In this document: in pieces, positions 26,192 to 35,392 of the stretch
How the letters are laid out: every line of letters begins with the position of its first letter
Numbering within the stretch: position 1 is the first letter of the stretch
Assembly (NCBI RefSeq): GCF_027625995.1
Contig: NZ_CP115396.1
Location: forward strand, 3,472,001-3,536,000
DNA: 64,000 nucleotides
Origin: Hymenobacter yonginensis
GTDB taxonomy: Bacteria; Bacteroidota; Bacteroidia; Cytophagales; Hymenobacteraceae
Direction of reading: 5' to 3'
Notes under the pieces: generated by a model
Told to the model about the DNA's origin: nothing
Databases searched by the model: none
What the model saw: only the letters and a program-made list of their open reading frames with translations
Position numbers and translations under genes: made by a program

Positions 26192-27496
26192 ATGGAAGAT
26201 ATTGAGGCGCTCTACGACCGGTTTCGCGCCTGCACGGCCGTCAGTACCGACTCGCGGCAGCCGCAGAACGGGACCCTGTTTTTCGCCCTGAACGGCCCCA
26301 GCTTCCGCGGGGCCGACTTCGCCCCGCAGGCCATAGCGCAGGGCGCCCGCCACGCCGTCACGGACGACGCCACGCTGGCGGCGCAAAACCCCGAGCACTA
26401 CACCTACGCCCCCGATCCGCTACTGGCTTTGCAGGCACTGGCCCGGCACCACCGCCGCCAGCTCATCATTCCGGTGCTGGCCATCACGGGCTCGAATGGC
26501 AAAACCACCACCAAGGAGCTGGTGCACGCCGTGCTAAGCCGCCGCTACAAAGTGCAGTACACGCGCGGCAACCTCAACAACCACATCGGGGTGCCGCTCA
26601 CGCTGCTCAGCATCCGTAGCGGCGAGCATGAATTGGCCATTGTGGAGATGGGCGCCAACCACCAGGGCGAAATTGCGCTGCTCTGCGAGCTGGCCGAGCC
26701 CACCCACGGCCTCATCACCAATATCGGCAAGGCCCACCTGGAAGGATTTGGCGGGCAGGAAGGTATCCTGAAGGGCAAGTCGGAGCTGTTCCGGTTTCTG
26801 GCCAAAGTAGGCGGCACGGCTTTCGTCAACACCCTCGACCACCGCCTCGCCGGCCTCGCCGACCTGGTGCCCGGCCACGTCACGTACCCCGGCCCCACCG
26901 ACACCTACCCGGCCACCCTGCTCAGCGCCGCCCCGCAGGTCGTGCTGCGCCTCGCCGACGGCACCATCGCCGAAGCTCACATCACCGGCGACTACAACTT
27001 CCCGAACTTGGCCGCCGCTGCCGCCGTGGGCGCTTATTTTGAGGTACCGACCCAAGAAGTGGCCGCCGCGCTGGCCGCCTACGCACCCACCAACAACCGC
27101 TCGCAGCTGGTGCAGACCGGCCGCAACGAAGTGGTGCTGGACGCCTACAACGCCAACCCCAGCAGCATGGCTGCCGCTCTGCGCAGCTTTGCCAACCGCC
27201 CCGGTGTGTCGAATGCGGCCAAAGTGGTGATTCTGGGAGACATGTTTGAGCTGGGCGACGAGAGTTCACGCGAGCATCAGGCCCTGGGCCACCTGCTGGC
27301 CGAGCTGCCCCTGGGCACCGTCGTGCTCATCGGCCCCGATATGGCCCGCGCCGCTGCCGTCGATCCGTCGTTCCGCTACTTCGCCACCAAGCCCGAGGCG
27401 GCCAGCTGGCTGCAGCAACAGCCGCTGCAGGGCCGCCAGATTCTCATCAAAGGCTCCCGCGGCATGGGCCTGGAAAGCCTGCTGGACATGGTGTAG
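26192..27496 (+). CDS. murF: UDP-N-acetylmuramoyl-tripeptide--D-alanyl-D-alanine ligase
   Basis: 434 residues. MurF adds D-Ala-D-Ala to the UDP-MurNAc tripeptide, the last cytoplasmic step of the peptidoglycan precursor. Visible are the N-terminal uridine-binding domain (VSTDSRQPQNGTLFFAL), the P-loop ITGSNGKTTTKEL (residues 99-110), NHIGVPLT, IVEMGANHQGEI, TNIGKAHLEGFG and the C-terminal LDAYNANPSSM with ILGDMFELG. It stands alone here and is not in the usual mur cluster. Its stop codon abuts the inverted-repeat element at 27497. Confidence 0.96.
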   Translation: MEDIEALYDRFRACTAVSTDSRQPQNGTLFFALNGPSFRGADFAPQAIAQGARHAVTDDATLAAQNPEHYTYAPDPLLALQALARHHRRQLIIPVLAITGSNGKTTTKELVHAVLSRRYKVQYTRGNLNNHIGVPLTLLSIRSGEHELAIVEMGANHQGEIALLCELAEPTHGLITNIGKAHLEGFGGQEGILKGKSELFRFLAKVGGTAFVNTLDHRLAGLADLVPGHVTYPGPTDTYPATLLSAAPQVVLRLADGTIAEAHITGDYNFPNLAAAAAVGAYFEVPTQEVAAALAAYAPTNNRSQLVQTGRNEVVLDAYNANPSSMAAALRSFANRPGVSNAAKVVILGDMFELGDESSREHQALGHLLAELPLGTVVLIGPDMARAAAVDPSFRYFATKPEAASWLQQQPLQGRQILIKGSRGMGLESLLDMV

Positions 27497-27663
27497 CTGT
27501 CATTGCGAGCAAAGCGAAGCAATCCTTCCTCTCGCAGCAGACACTTTCCTTAATAAAAAAGCCCTCCGGCAGTAGTGTAGTACACTAACGCCAGAGGGCT
27601 TTGCATTCAGGGTTGCTTTGCTTGCTGAGAGGAAGGATTGCTTCGCTTTGCTCGCAATGACAG
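27497..27663. repeat. REPIN-like inverted repeat element with internal terminator hairpin
   Basis: Perfect 37-bp arms at 27497-27533 and 27627-27663 (beginning CTGTCATTGCGAGCAAAGCG) enclose a separate hairpin at 27554-27602. The inner hairpin pairs AAAGCCCTC with GAGGGCTTT and has T-runs on both strands. The element fills the space between the stop codons of murF (ends 27496) and rfbC (ends 27664) exactly, so it is probably their shared terminator. The arms resemble those of the elements at 38338 and 40631 (shared core AGCGAAGCA). Confidence 0.9.
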
Positions 27664-28206
27664 TTAAAATGGAGAGTTGAACTCGGCCAGCGTGGGAAGC
27701 ACTTGGTCTTTGGCGGAGATGGTGGGGTTCTGCACGCCCCAGTTGATGCCCAGCGTGGGGTCGTTCCAGAGCAGGCCGCCTTCCGATTCGGGGGCGTAGT
27801 AGTTGGTGCACTTATACAGGAACAGCGTGTTGTCTTCTAGGGCCGTGAAGCCGTGCGCGAAGCCTACGGGCACGTACAGCATGTTGAAGCGCTCCGAATC
27901 CAGCTCTATCGACAGATGCTGACCGTAAGTGGGCGAGTCGCGGCGGATATCCACTATCACATCGAGTGCGCGGCCGCTGGCTACGCGCACCAGCTTGGCC
28001 TGGGCGAAGGGCGGCTTCTGGAAGTGCAGACCCCGCACCACGCCCCGGTCGGAGCGCGACTGGTTGTCCTGCACCCACTCGCCGCTGATGCCGGCTTCGG
28101 CCAGCCGCCGCTCACTGAACGACTCGAAAAAGGCGCCTCGGACATCCCCGAATACGCGCGGCAGGATTTCCACTGCCCCGGCAATATCAAAATACTTAAA
28201 CTCCAT
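27664..28206 (-). CDS. rfbC: dTDP-4-dehydrorhamnose 3,5-epimerase
   Basis: 180 residues, the usual length for RmlC/RfbC. It epimerises dTDP-4-keto-6-deoxyglucose on the way to dTDP-L-rhamnose for surface polysaccharide. Diagnostic segments: GAFFESFSERRL, QDNQSRSDRGVVRGLHFQ (with the His of the active site), VASGRALDVIVDIRRDSPTYGQ, LYVPVGFAHGFTAL and the EGGLLWNDPTLGINW end motif. rfbA, B and D are not in the window. It lies 81 bp downstream of a glycosyltransferase gene on the same strand and is probably cotranscribed with it. Confidence 0.95.
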   Translation of the reverse strand: MEFKYFDIAGAVEILPRVFGDVRGAFFESFSERRLAEAGISGEWVQDNQSRSDRGVVRGLHFQKPPFAQAKLVRVASGRALDVIVDIRRDSPTYGQHLSIELDSERFNMLYVPVGFAHGFTALEDNTLFLYKCTNYYAPESEGGLLWNDPTLGINWGVQNPTISAKDQVLPTLAEFNSPF

Positions 28207-28287
28207 ATAACAGCTGCTAGTGGCCGGTTCCGCCGAATTTCGGGCCGCAAGTTAGGCAGATTTTGCGGGGGCCAAACGGCCTTGTGG

Positions 28288-29403
28288 TTACCGTTTTCCT
28301 ACGGCGGCTACTTCGCGCAGGTACTTGTCCAGCACTATCCGCTCGTCGAACTTGGTTTCGGCGAGGTGGCGGCCGGCGCGGCCCATCTGCTCCAGCTCAG
28401 CGGCGGGCAGGCGCAGAATCTGCAGCATCTTGGCGGCCAGGTCGGCGGCGTTGCGCACCTCACAGAGCAGGCCGTTCTGGCCATCCACTACGGTTTCGCG
28501 GCAGCCGGGCACGTCCGTCGTGACGATGGGCTTGGCCATGGCGGCGGCTTCGAGCAGGGTTTTGGGCGTGCCTTCGCGGTAGCTGGGCAGCACCACGCAG
28601 TCGGCCTCCCGGATCTGGGCGGCCACATTGTCGGAGGTGCCCAGGTACTCGACGTGGCCGGCTTTCAACCACTGCTCAAACACGGCGCGCTTCACGCCCA
28701 CGCCGCCGCTTTCATCCACGCCGCCTAGTAGCTGCACCCGCGTGCCGGGCACGGCTTCGCGCACCAGACGGGCGGCCTCAAAGTATTCTTCCACGCCCTT
28801 TTCGTAGAGCACGCGCGCAATCATCAGGAACACGAAAGGCGTGTTGCGCCGGAACGTGGCGGCGGGCTGGAACTTGTCGGTGGCCACGCCGGAGCCGGGC
28901 AGCAGGTCGGTAATGGCGGGCTGCACCAGTTGGTGCTGCAGAAACAGCTGCCGGTCGTCGTCGTTCTGGAAAAACACCTTGCGCGGAAACCGGAACGCGA
29001 AGCGGTAGAGGCCCAGCGCCACCTGGCTCACCAGGTTTTTCACGATAAACACCGTGCCCAGGCCACTCACGTTGTTCACGCTCGGGATGCCGGCCAGCTT
29101 GGCGGCCAGCGTGCCGTAGATGTTGGGCTTGATGGTGTAATGCAGCACCACATCGGGCTTTTCGCGCTTATAGATGGTGTAGAAGCTGCGCGTAAGCAGG
29201 GCATCCTTCACGGGGTTGGTGCCCTTGTTTTCCATCAGAATGGGTACGTAGCGGCAGCCCAGCTCGGTTTCGAGACGCTCGGAGTAGGCATCGGGCGGGG
29301 CAATGGCCAGCACCTCGTGCCCGGCGTCCTGCAGGGCCTTTACCAGGCTGCGGCGGAAGTTCCAGATGTTCCAGCTTGTATTGATGACCAGGGCAACGCG
29401 CAT
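28288..29403 (-). CDS. Family 4-type glycosyltransferase
   Basis: 371 residues with the GT-B plan. The N-terminal Rossmann half starts MRVALVINTSWNIWNFRRSL, with LHYTIKPNIYGTLAAKLAGI and NVSGLGTVF. The C-terminal nucleotide-sugar half has FLMIARVLYEKGVEEYFEAA, LLGG, YLGTSDNVAAQIREADCVVLPSYREGTPKTLLEAAAMAKPIVTTDVPGC; the E(x)7E acceptor signature lies in REGTPKTLLEAAA. No signal peptide or membrane segments. The neighbouring rfbC suggests a role in rhamnose-containing lipopolysaccharide or capsule (inference). ATG at 29403. Confidence 0.9.
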   Translation of the reverse strand: MRVALVINTSWNIWNFRRSLVKALQDAGHEVLAIAPPDAYSERLETELGCRYVPILMENKGTNPVKDALLTRSFYTIYKREKPDVVLHYTIKPNIYGTLAAKLAGIPSVNNVSGLGTVFIVKNLVSQVALGLYRFAFRFPRKVFFQNDDDRQLFLQHQLVQPAITDLLPGSGVATDKFQPAATFRRNTPFVFLMIARVLYEKGVEEYFEAARLVREAVPGTRVQLLGGVDESGGVGVKRAVFEQWLKAGHVEYLGTSDNVAAQIREADCVVLPSYREGTPKTLLEAAAMAKPIVTTDVPGCRETVVDGQNGLLCEVRNAADLAAKMLQILRLPAAELEQMGRAGRHLAETKFDERIVLDKYLREVAAVGKR

Positions 29404-29552
29404 TCTTCGGGGTAACAGGTGAGGGGCAAACAGACCGGGCGGGCCGGCAAAGGTACCAAACGCCCGGCCGGCCTATACGAGCCCAAACTTTTTTCGGCTG
29501 TTGGCACTTGCTTCGCCCCGCCCCGCCGACCACTAGCAGTTGCCGGCACCCG

Positions 29553-29560
29553 TATCTTTG
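29553..29560 (+). promoter_or_regulatory. Promoter -7 box (TATCTTTG) for the cytochrome/hflX genes
   Basis: An exact TAnnTTTG match 25 bp upstream of the ATG at 29586. No convincing -33 TTTG element is seen at the usual distance. Confidence 0.55.
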
Positions 29561-29585
29561 CCGCTCCTCCTGACCGTTCTCCCTG

Positions 29586-30398
29586 ATGCTGAATATCGTT
29601 TTGTGGCGGCTGCACGCCGTCGTGGTGGTGCTGACGCTGTTGTTTTTCCTCTACAAGCTGGTGCTGCTGCTCACGGGCCGCCAGGAGCAACTGCGCCGCC
29701 TGCGCGCCCGCACCCGCTGGGCCGACAGCCTGCTGCTGGGTGCCGGCCTGCTCACGTTTGCGGCCGCCTACCTCACGTACACGGGTCCCAAAATACCGTG
29801 GGCCTGGGTCAGGGCAGTGTTCTTAACGATTATTGCCCTGAGCTTTGTCCGGGCACTACGGCAAGAGCGCCGGGGGGCAGCCCGCCTCTTCCTGCTGGGC
29901 TTGGTAGTCAGCTACGGCCTTCATACGTACAGCGCGCTCGTCATTCAGGGGCCGCAGCAGCCCAACGTGCTACGGCAGGCGCTGCTGGGAGAAGCGCCTA
30001 ATGCGGTGGCCTTGTCGGGCACTATACCCACCGCCGCCGGCCTGCCCGAAACCACCGCCACCCCTGATGCCGATGCACCCGTAGAAAACGCCCCGGCTGG
30101 CCTGTCCGACGCCGACGCGGCCGCCATTGCCGACGCCACTTCCGATGAGCCGGCAGCCACGCCCAGCCCGGAACTGGCCGCCGGGCAGGCCCTGTTTGCC
30201 AAGAACTGCGTAGTATGCCACGGGCCCGACGGCCAGCGCGGCCTCAACGGCGCCCACGACCTCACCAAAAGCAACCTCAACACCGCCGGCCGCGTGTACC
30301 TAGTCACGAACGGCCTGGGCAAGATGCCGGCCTTCCAGGGCAAGCTCACCGACGCCCAGATTCAGCAGGTGGTAGCCTACTCGCTTACGCTGCGCTAA
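29586..30398 (+). CDS. Membrane-anchored cytochrome c-type protein
   Basis: 270 residues. Four predicted transmembrane helices at about 4-28, 47-66, 74-92 and 98-121 are followed by an Ala/Pro/Asp-rich linker (125-195). A class I cytochrome c domain at 196-270 has one haem site CVVCH (208-212) and a probable axial Met247 (GLGKMPAF). The membrane part resembles small four-helix proteins of the SirB/DUF420 kind, but I cannot assign it. The haem domain should be periplasmic, with a role in electron transfer to or from a respiratory partner (inference). Sixty-three bp separate it from hflX on the same strand. Confidence 0.8.
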   Translation: MLNIVLWRLHAVVVVLTLLFFLYKLVLLLTGRQEQLRRLRARTRWADSLLLGAGLLTFAAAYLTYTGPKIPWAWVRAVFLTIIALSFVRALRQERRGAARLFLLGLVVSYGLHTYSALVIQGPQQPNVLRQALLGEAPNAVALSGTIPTAAGLPETTATPDADAPVENAPAGLSDADAAAIADATSDEPAATPSPELAAGQALFAKNCVVCHGPDGQRGLNGAHDLTKSNLNTAGRVYLVTNGLGKMPAFQGKLTDAQIQQVVAYSLTLR

Positions 30399-30461
30399 AC
30401 CTTCGGCCGCGCCACCTGCTTTTTACACACTCGCCCCCTCCCACTCTCTTCCTCTGACTAT

Positions 30462-31790
30462 ATGGCCAAAGAAGCTAAACGCCGCCAGAACAGCACCCGC
30501 CACCCCGGCGCCGTCGACAGCGCCAAGGGCCGCGCCGGCCGCATTCTGGCCAAAGGCAACAAAGACGCCACCTACGAAACCTCCCTGGAGCAGGAAACCG
30601 CCGTGCTGGTGGCCGTGCCCGACAAGCGCCAGGCCGACGCCCGCACCCAGGAATACCTCGACGAACTGGCCTTCCTGGCCGAAACGGCCGGCGTCACGGT
30701 TACGCGCCGCTTCGTGCAGCGCCTCGACAAGCCCGACATCCGCACGTTTGTGGGCGAAGGCAAGCTCGAAGAAATCAAGGCCTACGTGCAGCACAGCAAC
30801 ACCAACGTGGTCATCTTCGACGACGACCTCTCGCCCTCGCAGCTGCGCAACCTGGAGGCCGAGCTGAAGGTGAAAATCGTGGACCGCTCGCTGCTCATCA
30901 TCGACATCTTTGCCCGCCGGGCCAAGTCCGCCACGGCGCGCACGCAGGTGGAGCTGGCGCAGTATCAGTACCTGCTCCCCCGCCTCACCGGCCTCTGGAC
31001 TCACCTGGACAAACAGCGTGGCGGTGGCGTAAGCCAGCGGGGCCCGGGGGAAACGGAAATCGAGACGGACCGCCGCGTAGTGCGGGAGCGGATCGACTTC
31101 CTGAAAGAGAAGCTCAAAGACCTCGACAAGCAGAGCCACACCCAGCGCAAAAGCCGCGGCGGCGTGGTGCGGGCGGCGCTGGTGGGCTACACCAACGTGG
31201 GCAAAAGCACCATCATGAACCTGCTGAGCCGCTCCGACGTGTTTGCCGAAAACAAGCTGTTTGCCACCGTCGACTCTACGGTGCGCAAAATCGTGTTCGA
31301 CAATGTGCCGTTTCTGCTTTCCGACACCGTGGGATTCATCCGCAAGCTGCCCACCCGCCTGATTGAGAGCTTCAAGAGCACGCTCGACGAAATCCGGGAA
31401 GCCGACCTGCTGATTCACGTCGTGGACATCTCGCACCCCACCTTCGAGGAGCAGATGGAGGTGGTGAATGCCACGCTCAAGGACATCGAGGCCGCCGACA
31501 AACCCATGCTGCTCGTCTTCAACAAGATTGACCAGTACCGTGCCGACGCCCCCGCCGACGCCGTGCCCGACTTCGAGGGCATGAACCTCGACGAGGACCT
31601 GCCCGTGCGCCCCTCGCTGGCGCAGTTGCAGGATACCTACATGGCCAAGCTCCACGACCCGGTGATTTTCATTTCGGCGCAGGAGCGCGAAAACATTGAG
31701 GAGCTGCGGGCCCTCATCACGCGGCACGTGCGCGAGATTCACATGGCCCGCTACCCTAATTTTGTTCCCGGCTTCAGCGTGGAAGAATAA
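30462..31790 (+). CDS. hflX: Ribosome-associated GTPase HflX
   Basis: 442 residues. HflX splits stalled or stressed ribosomes. The N-terminal HflX domain is seen in LAETAGVTVTRRFVQRLDKP, FVGEGKLEEIK and VVIFDDDLSPSQLRNLE. The Gly-rich helical linker GLWTHLDKQRGGGVSQRGPG with GETEIETDRR follows, then the G domain: G1 GYTNVGKST, G3 SDTVGFIRKLP, G4 NKID and G5 SAQ. A basic N-terminal tail (AKEAKRRQNSTRHPG) is typical of Bacteroidota HflX. A strong terminator follows. Confidence 0.96.
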   Translation: MAKEAKRRQNSTRHPGAVDSAKGRAGRILAKGNKDATYETSLEQETAVLVAVPDKRQADARTQEYLDELAFLAETAGVTVTRRFVQRLDKPDIRTFVGEGKLEEIKAYVQHSNTNVVIFDDDLSPSQLRNLEAELKVKIVDRSLLIIDIFARRAKSATARTQVELAQYQYLLPRLTGLWTHLDKQRGGGVSQRGPGETEIETDRRVVRERIDFLKEKLKDLDKQSHTQRKSRGGVVRAALVGYTNVGKSTIMNLLSRSDVFAENKLFATVDSTVRKIVFDNVPFLLSDTVGFIRKLPTRLIESFKSTLDEIREADLLIHVVDISHPTFEEQMEVVNATLKDIEAADKPMLLVFNKIDQYRADAPADAVPDFEGMNLDEDLPVRPSLAQLQDTYMAKLHDPVIFISAQERENIEELRALITRHVREIHMARYPNFVPGFSVEE

Positions 31791-31813
31791 CGTTTCCGCT
31801 ACGCCGCATGCTT

Positions 31814-31843
31814 AGCCCTGGCCCTCTGGCCAGGGCTTTTTTT
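31814..31843 (+). terminator. Rho-independent terminator of hflX
   Basis: A perfect 10-bp stem (AGCCCTGGCC and its complement) with a CTCT loop, followed by seven T. Confidence 0.92.
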
Positions 31844-31927
31844 GTGCCGACTGGTGAAGCAGGACTGGCCCGCCCGGCACTGGTTTACCGGGCATCCGTT
31901 TTTCCATCATCACAAATTATCATACTT

Positions 31928-31950
31928 TTTATTGAATATTTTTCAATAAA
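31928..31950 (+). promoter_or_regulatory. Palindrome in the leader of the first M43 peptidase gene
   Basis: TTTATTGAA and TTCAATAAA form a perfect 9-bp inverted repeat with a 5-bp spacer, 41 bp before the ATG at 31992. The right half and the following bases (TTTCAATAA, and CCACAACCAA nearer the start) recur upstream of the paralogous gene (33541-33580). This points to shared regulation or to a leader copied with the gene. Confidence 0.45.
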
Positions 31951-31991
31951 TTACTTCCATTGCCGCTCCCACAACCAATCAAACCAGAGAA

Positions 31992-33260
31992 ATGAAGAAA
32001 AACATCTACTCACTCGCACTTGCCTTCTTAGGTCTGACTACCGCCGCTTTCGGGCAGGAACTCCGCCTGGGCAATGCTGAATTGTCTCCGGCGCTGCCCG
32101 GCCGCTCCTGCGCTGCCATGGAGGTGCTGGCAGCCCAGATGCAGGCCGACCCCAGCCTGGCCCAGCGCATGGCCAACGTAGAAGCCCAAACCCGGGCCTT
32201 TGAGGTGTCGCCGGTGTTCAGCCGCGCCACGGCGGGCGTAGTTAGCATTCCGGTAGTGGTGCACGTGGTGTACAAGACGGCGGCTGAAAACGTGTCTGCC
32301 ACGCAGATTCAGGCTCAGATTGACGTACTGAATAAGGACTTCGCCAAGATGAATGCCGATGCCAGCCTGGTGCCGGCAGCCTTCGCCGGCCTGGCGGCTA
32401 ACACCAACATTCAGTTTGTGCTGGCCAAGCGCGACCCCAACGGCAACGCCACCACCGGCATCATCCGCAAGCTCACCAAAACCACTTCCTTCAGCAGCAA
32501 CGATGCCGTGAAGAACGCCAAGCGTGGCGGCGACAATGCCTGGCCGGCCAGCTCCTACCTCAACCTGTGGGTGTGCAACCTAGGCCAGGGCCTACTCGGC
32601 TACGCCCAGTTCCCGGGCGGCGCAGCCAGCACCGACGGCGTCGTGATTCTGTATTCGTCGCTGCCCGGCGGCACCTCGCGCCCTTACGACAAAGGCCGCA
32701 CGGCCACGCACGAAGTAGGCCACTGGCTGAACCTGCGCCACATCTGGGGTGATGCCAGCTGCGGCAACGACCTGGTGAGCGACACGCCCACCCAGCAGGC
32801 AGCCAACTACGGCTGCCCCAGCTACCCCAAGGTGTCGTGCTCCAACCAAGGCGACATGAGCATGAACTACATGGACTACACCGACGACGCCTGCATGTAC
32901 ATGTTCTCTACCGGCCAGAGCACCCGCATGAACGCCCTGTTCGCGGCAGGCGGTGCCCGCGCCTCGCTGGTTACGTCGTTGGGCGGTACGGCCCTGCGCC
33001 AGTCGGCTGCTACGGCCGAAGCCCAGAGCAAGGTGCGCCTGTTCCCGAACCCGGTGGCACAGACGCTGAACGTGTCGGTGCCGGCTGAGCAGTTTGGCAA
33101 CTGGAGCGTGAAAGTATTCGACCTGCGCGGCTACGAAATGAAGCAGGCAAGCTACGACAACCAAGGACACATTGGCGTGGCCGGCCTGCCCCAGGGCCTC
33201 TACCAGGCCGTTCTGACCGACGGCACCCAGACGATTCGCCAGCGTTTCGAGAAAGAATAG
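31992..33260 (+). CDS. M43-family zinc metallopeptidase with T9SS sorting domain, copy 1
   Basis: 422 residues, signal peptide [21 protein letters not shown] cytophagalysin/pappalysin-like (M43B) catalytic domain is at about 80-310. The extended zinc motif [11 protein letters not shown] has ligands His240, His244 and His250 and general base Glu241. The Met-turn is MNYMDY, after SDTPTQQ. Preceding signatures are [17 protein letters not shown] and [19 protein letters not shown]. The C-terminal 75 residues are a T9SS type A domain ([14 protein letters not shown] to IRQRFEKE). Expected to be a secreted protease used for nutrient acquisition. Paralogous to the next gene, which carries an additional domain. 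Confidence 0.93.
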   Translation: MKKNIYSLALAFLGLTTAAFGQELRLGNAELSPALPGRSCAAMEVLAAQMQADPSLAQRMANVEAQTRAFEVSPVFSRATAGVVSIPVVVHVVYKTAAENVSATQIQAQIDVLNKDFAKMNADASLVPAAFAGLAANTNIQFVLAKRDPNGNATTGIIRKLTKTTSFSSNDAVKNAKRGGDNAWPASSYLNLWVCNLGQGLLGYAQFPGGAASTDGVVILYSSLPGGTSRPYDKGRTATHEVGHWLNLRHIWGDASCGNDLVSDTPTQQAANYGCPSYPKVSCSNQGDMSMNYMDYTDDACMYMFSTGQSTRMNALFAAGGARASLVTSLGGTALRQSAATAEAQSKVRLFPNPVAQTLNVSVPAEQFGNWSVKVFDLRGYEMKQASYDNQGHIGVAGLPQGLYQAVLTDGTQTIRQRFEKE

Positions 33261-33593
33261 CGTAATTAGCGCTGCTTCCGCCAGGTGTTGCAGCGCCCCG
33301 GCAGCATAGCCCTTCCGATTTCCATTTGCTCACCAGCCCGAAAAGCCCGCCTTATGGCGGGCTTTTCCTTTTTCCGGCCCACCCACCGGCCTCTGCAGCT
33401 GTCACATACTCATAATGCAAAAACAAACGCTTGTTCGGCTTTGCCGCTTCAGTATTTCTCTTAGCCAGAGTAGCACTGCAAGGGCATTTTCGGGGATTAT
33501 TTGAAATACGGAAGATGAAACGCTTAATATTTTGACATATTTTCAATAAGTTAGCCGAACCGTTCCCTTTTCCACAACCAAACTCATTTTCTG
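33261..33593. other. Intergenic region between the two M43 peptidase genes
   Basis: 333 bp holding the terminator of copy 1 (33340-33367) and then an AT-rich leader. From 33541 the leader shares TTTCAATAAGTTA and TTTTCCACAACCAA with the leader of copy 1. I see no gene. Confidence 0.6.
33340..33367 (+). terminator. Terminator of the first M43 peptidase gene
   Basis: A perfect 12-bp stem (GAAAAGCCCGCC and its complement) with a TTAT loop. T-runs occur on both sides. Confidence 0.85.
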
Positions 33594-35312
33594 ATGAAAA
33601 AAAACCTTTACGCAGTCCTGCTGGCTGCCCTGGGGCTGAGCCTCAGCACCGAAGCAGTAGCACAGCGCCAGTGCGCCTCCATGGAGGTGCTGGAGCGCCA
33701 GATGGCCTCCGACCCCGGCATGGCCCAGCGCATGCAGAACATTGAAAACGTAACGCGCCAGCTGGAGGCCAACCCGGTAGCGCAGCGGGGCACGGCCCTG
33801 CTCGGTACCATTCCGGTGGTAGTACACGTGATTTACAGCAACGCCAACGAGAACATCTCCGACGCGCAGATTGCCTCGCAGATTGCGGTGCTGAACGAAG
33901 ACTTCCGCAAGCTTAACTCCGACGTGAGCAAGACGCCAGCCGCCTTTGCCGGCCTCGCCGCCGACGCCGGCCTGCAGTTTGTGCTGGCCAAGCGCGACCC
34001 CAACGGCAACGCCACCACCGGCATCGAGCGTAAATCGAGCACGAAAACCACCTGGGGCACCGCCGATGCCATGAAGAGCACCGCCACCGGCGGCCTCAAC
34101 GCCTGGCCGGCCAGCCAGTACATGAACATCTGGGTATGCAACATCGGCGGCGGCATTCTGGGCTACGCGCAGTTCCCGGGCGGCGCGGCCAGCACCGACG
34201 GCGTGGTTATCGGCCCGAACTACTTTGGCCGCACCGGCTACCTGTCGGCCCCGTTCAACCTGGGCCGCACGGCCACGCACGAAGTAGGCCACTATCTGAA
34301 CCTGCGCCACATTTGGGGTGACGCCAACTGCGGCAGTGACTTGGTGAGCGACACGCCCACCCAGCAGGCCGACAACTCCGGCTGCCCGGTGTTTCCGCGC
34401 CGCACCTGCGGCAATACCACCAACGGCGACATGTTCATGAACTACATGGACTACACCGACGACGCCTGCATGTATATGTTCTCCACCGGCCAGAGCACCC
34501 GCATGAACGCCCTGTTCGGCAGCGGCGGCAGCCGGGCTTCGCTGCTCACCTCGCTGGGCGGCACGGCTCCCAGCGGCGGCGGCGGCACCACGCCTCCTCC
34601 CACCACCGTTACGTACTGCGCCAGCAAGGGCACCAGCGTGGCGTATGAGTTCATCGACTACGTGAAGCTGGGCACCATTGCCCGCACCTCGGGCGCTGAC
34701 GCCGGCTACTACAACGGCACCGCCTTGAGCACCACCCTGGCCGCCGGCTCTGCCCAGACCATCAGCTACAGTGCCGGCTTCGCGGGCACGGCCTACACCG
34801 AGTACTTCAAGGTGTACATCGACTACAACCAGAACGGCCTGTTCACCGACGCTGGCGAGCTGGTGGTGAATGCGGCCGGTAGCTCTTCGACTGCCACACG
34901 CACCAGCACCTTCACGGTGCCTACCACCGCTAAGTCCGGCAGCACCCGCATGCGTGTGGTGATGAGCGACGCCTCAGCTACCACCAGCTGCAACAGCTAC
35001 AGCTACGGCGAAACCGAAGACTACACCGTCACCATCTCGGGCGGCACGGCCCGCACCTCGGCCCGCCTGGCTTCCACCGACTACAGCGTGTACCCGAACC
35101 CCGCTACCAGCGTGCTCAACATTGCCCTGCCCGCCGACCGTGACTTGAGCGCCGTAAGCGTGAAAGTATACGACGTACGCGGCGCCGAGCAGCGCCAGGC
35201 CACCTACAGCCCCGAAGGCCAGCTCGACGTATCGGGCCTGAGCAAAGGCGTGTACATGGTCACCATCACCGATGGCCAGCAGGTGTCGCACCAGCGCTTC
35301 GTGAAAGAGTAA
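33594..35312 (+). CDS. M43-family zinc metallopeptidase with GEVED and T9SS domains, copy 2
   Basis: 572 residues, signal peptide about residues 1-23. The M43B catalytic domain mirrors copy 1, with HEVGHYLNLRH (ligands His229, His233, His239; base Glu230), SDTPTQQ and MNYMDYTDD. After a Gly/Pro linker (GGGGTTPPPTT) comes a GEVED-type beta domain (about 340-485). It starts YCASKGTSVAYEFIDYVKLG, includes YFKVYIDYNQNGLFTDAGEL and ends CNSYSYGETEDYTVTI; it is found on many secreted Bacteroidota proteases, probably for substrate or surface binding. A T9SS type A domain ends the protein (YSVYPNPATSVLNI to QRFVKE). A tandem duplicate of copy 1 with a domain gained or lost. Confidence 0.93.
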   Translation: MKKNLYAVLLAALGLSLSTEAVAQRQCASMEVLERQMASDPGMAQRMQNIENVTRQLEANPVAQRGTALLGTIPVVVHVIYSNANENISDAQIASQIAVLNEDFRKLNSDVSKTPAAFAGLAADAGLQFVLAKRDPNGNATTGIERKSSTKTTWGTADAMKSTATGGLNAWPASQYMNIWVCNIGGGILGYAQFPGGAASTDGVVIGPNYFGRTGYLSAPFNLGRTATHEVGHYLNLRHIWGDANCGSDLVSDTPTQQADNSGCPVFPRRTCGNTTNGDMFMNYMDYTDDACMYMFSTGQSTRMNALFGSGGSRASLLTSLGGTAPSGGGGTTPPPTTVTYCASKGTSVAYEFIDYVKLGTIARTSGADAGYYNGTALSTTLAAGSAQTISYSAGFAGTAYTEYFKVYIDYNQNGLFTDAGELVVNAAGSSSTATRTSTFTVPTTAKSGSTRMRVVMSDASATTSCNSYSYGETEDYTVTISGGTARTSARLASTDYSVYPNPATSVLNIALPADRDLSAVSVKVYDVRGAEQRQATYSPEGQLDVSGLSKGVYMVTITDGQQVSHQRFVKE

Positions 35313-35318
35313 CACTTG

Positions 35319-35381
35319 AGTTGCTGGTTGTCAGTTATCAGTAATTCTTGTGGATTGCCTGACAACTGACAACCAGCAACT
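35319..35381. repeat. Inverted repeat built from the GTTGTCAGTT/GTTGCTGG repeat family
   Basis: Perfect 18-bp arms (AGTTGCTGGTTGTCAGTT and complement) around a 27-nt loop, just after the stop of the second M43 gene. The same repeat words occur at 56891-56917 and inside purQ (61307-61341) and purM (54503-54529). Confidence 0.75.
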
Positions 35382-35392
35382 GAAAACCAATA

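Noticed and set aside
30423-31742. 439-codon minus-strand frame opposite hflX
   Set aside because: Shadow; hflX has all G motifs in the other strand.
33420-33593. A small gene in the AT-rich stretch before the second M43 gene
   Set aside because: No open frame of useful length; the sequence is better explained as a promoter and leader.
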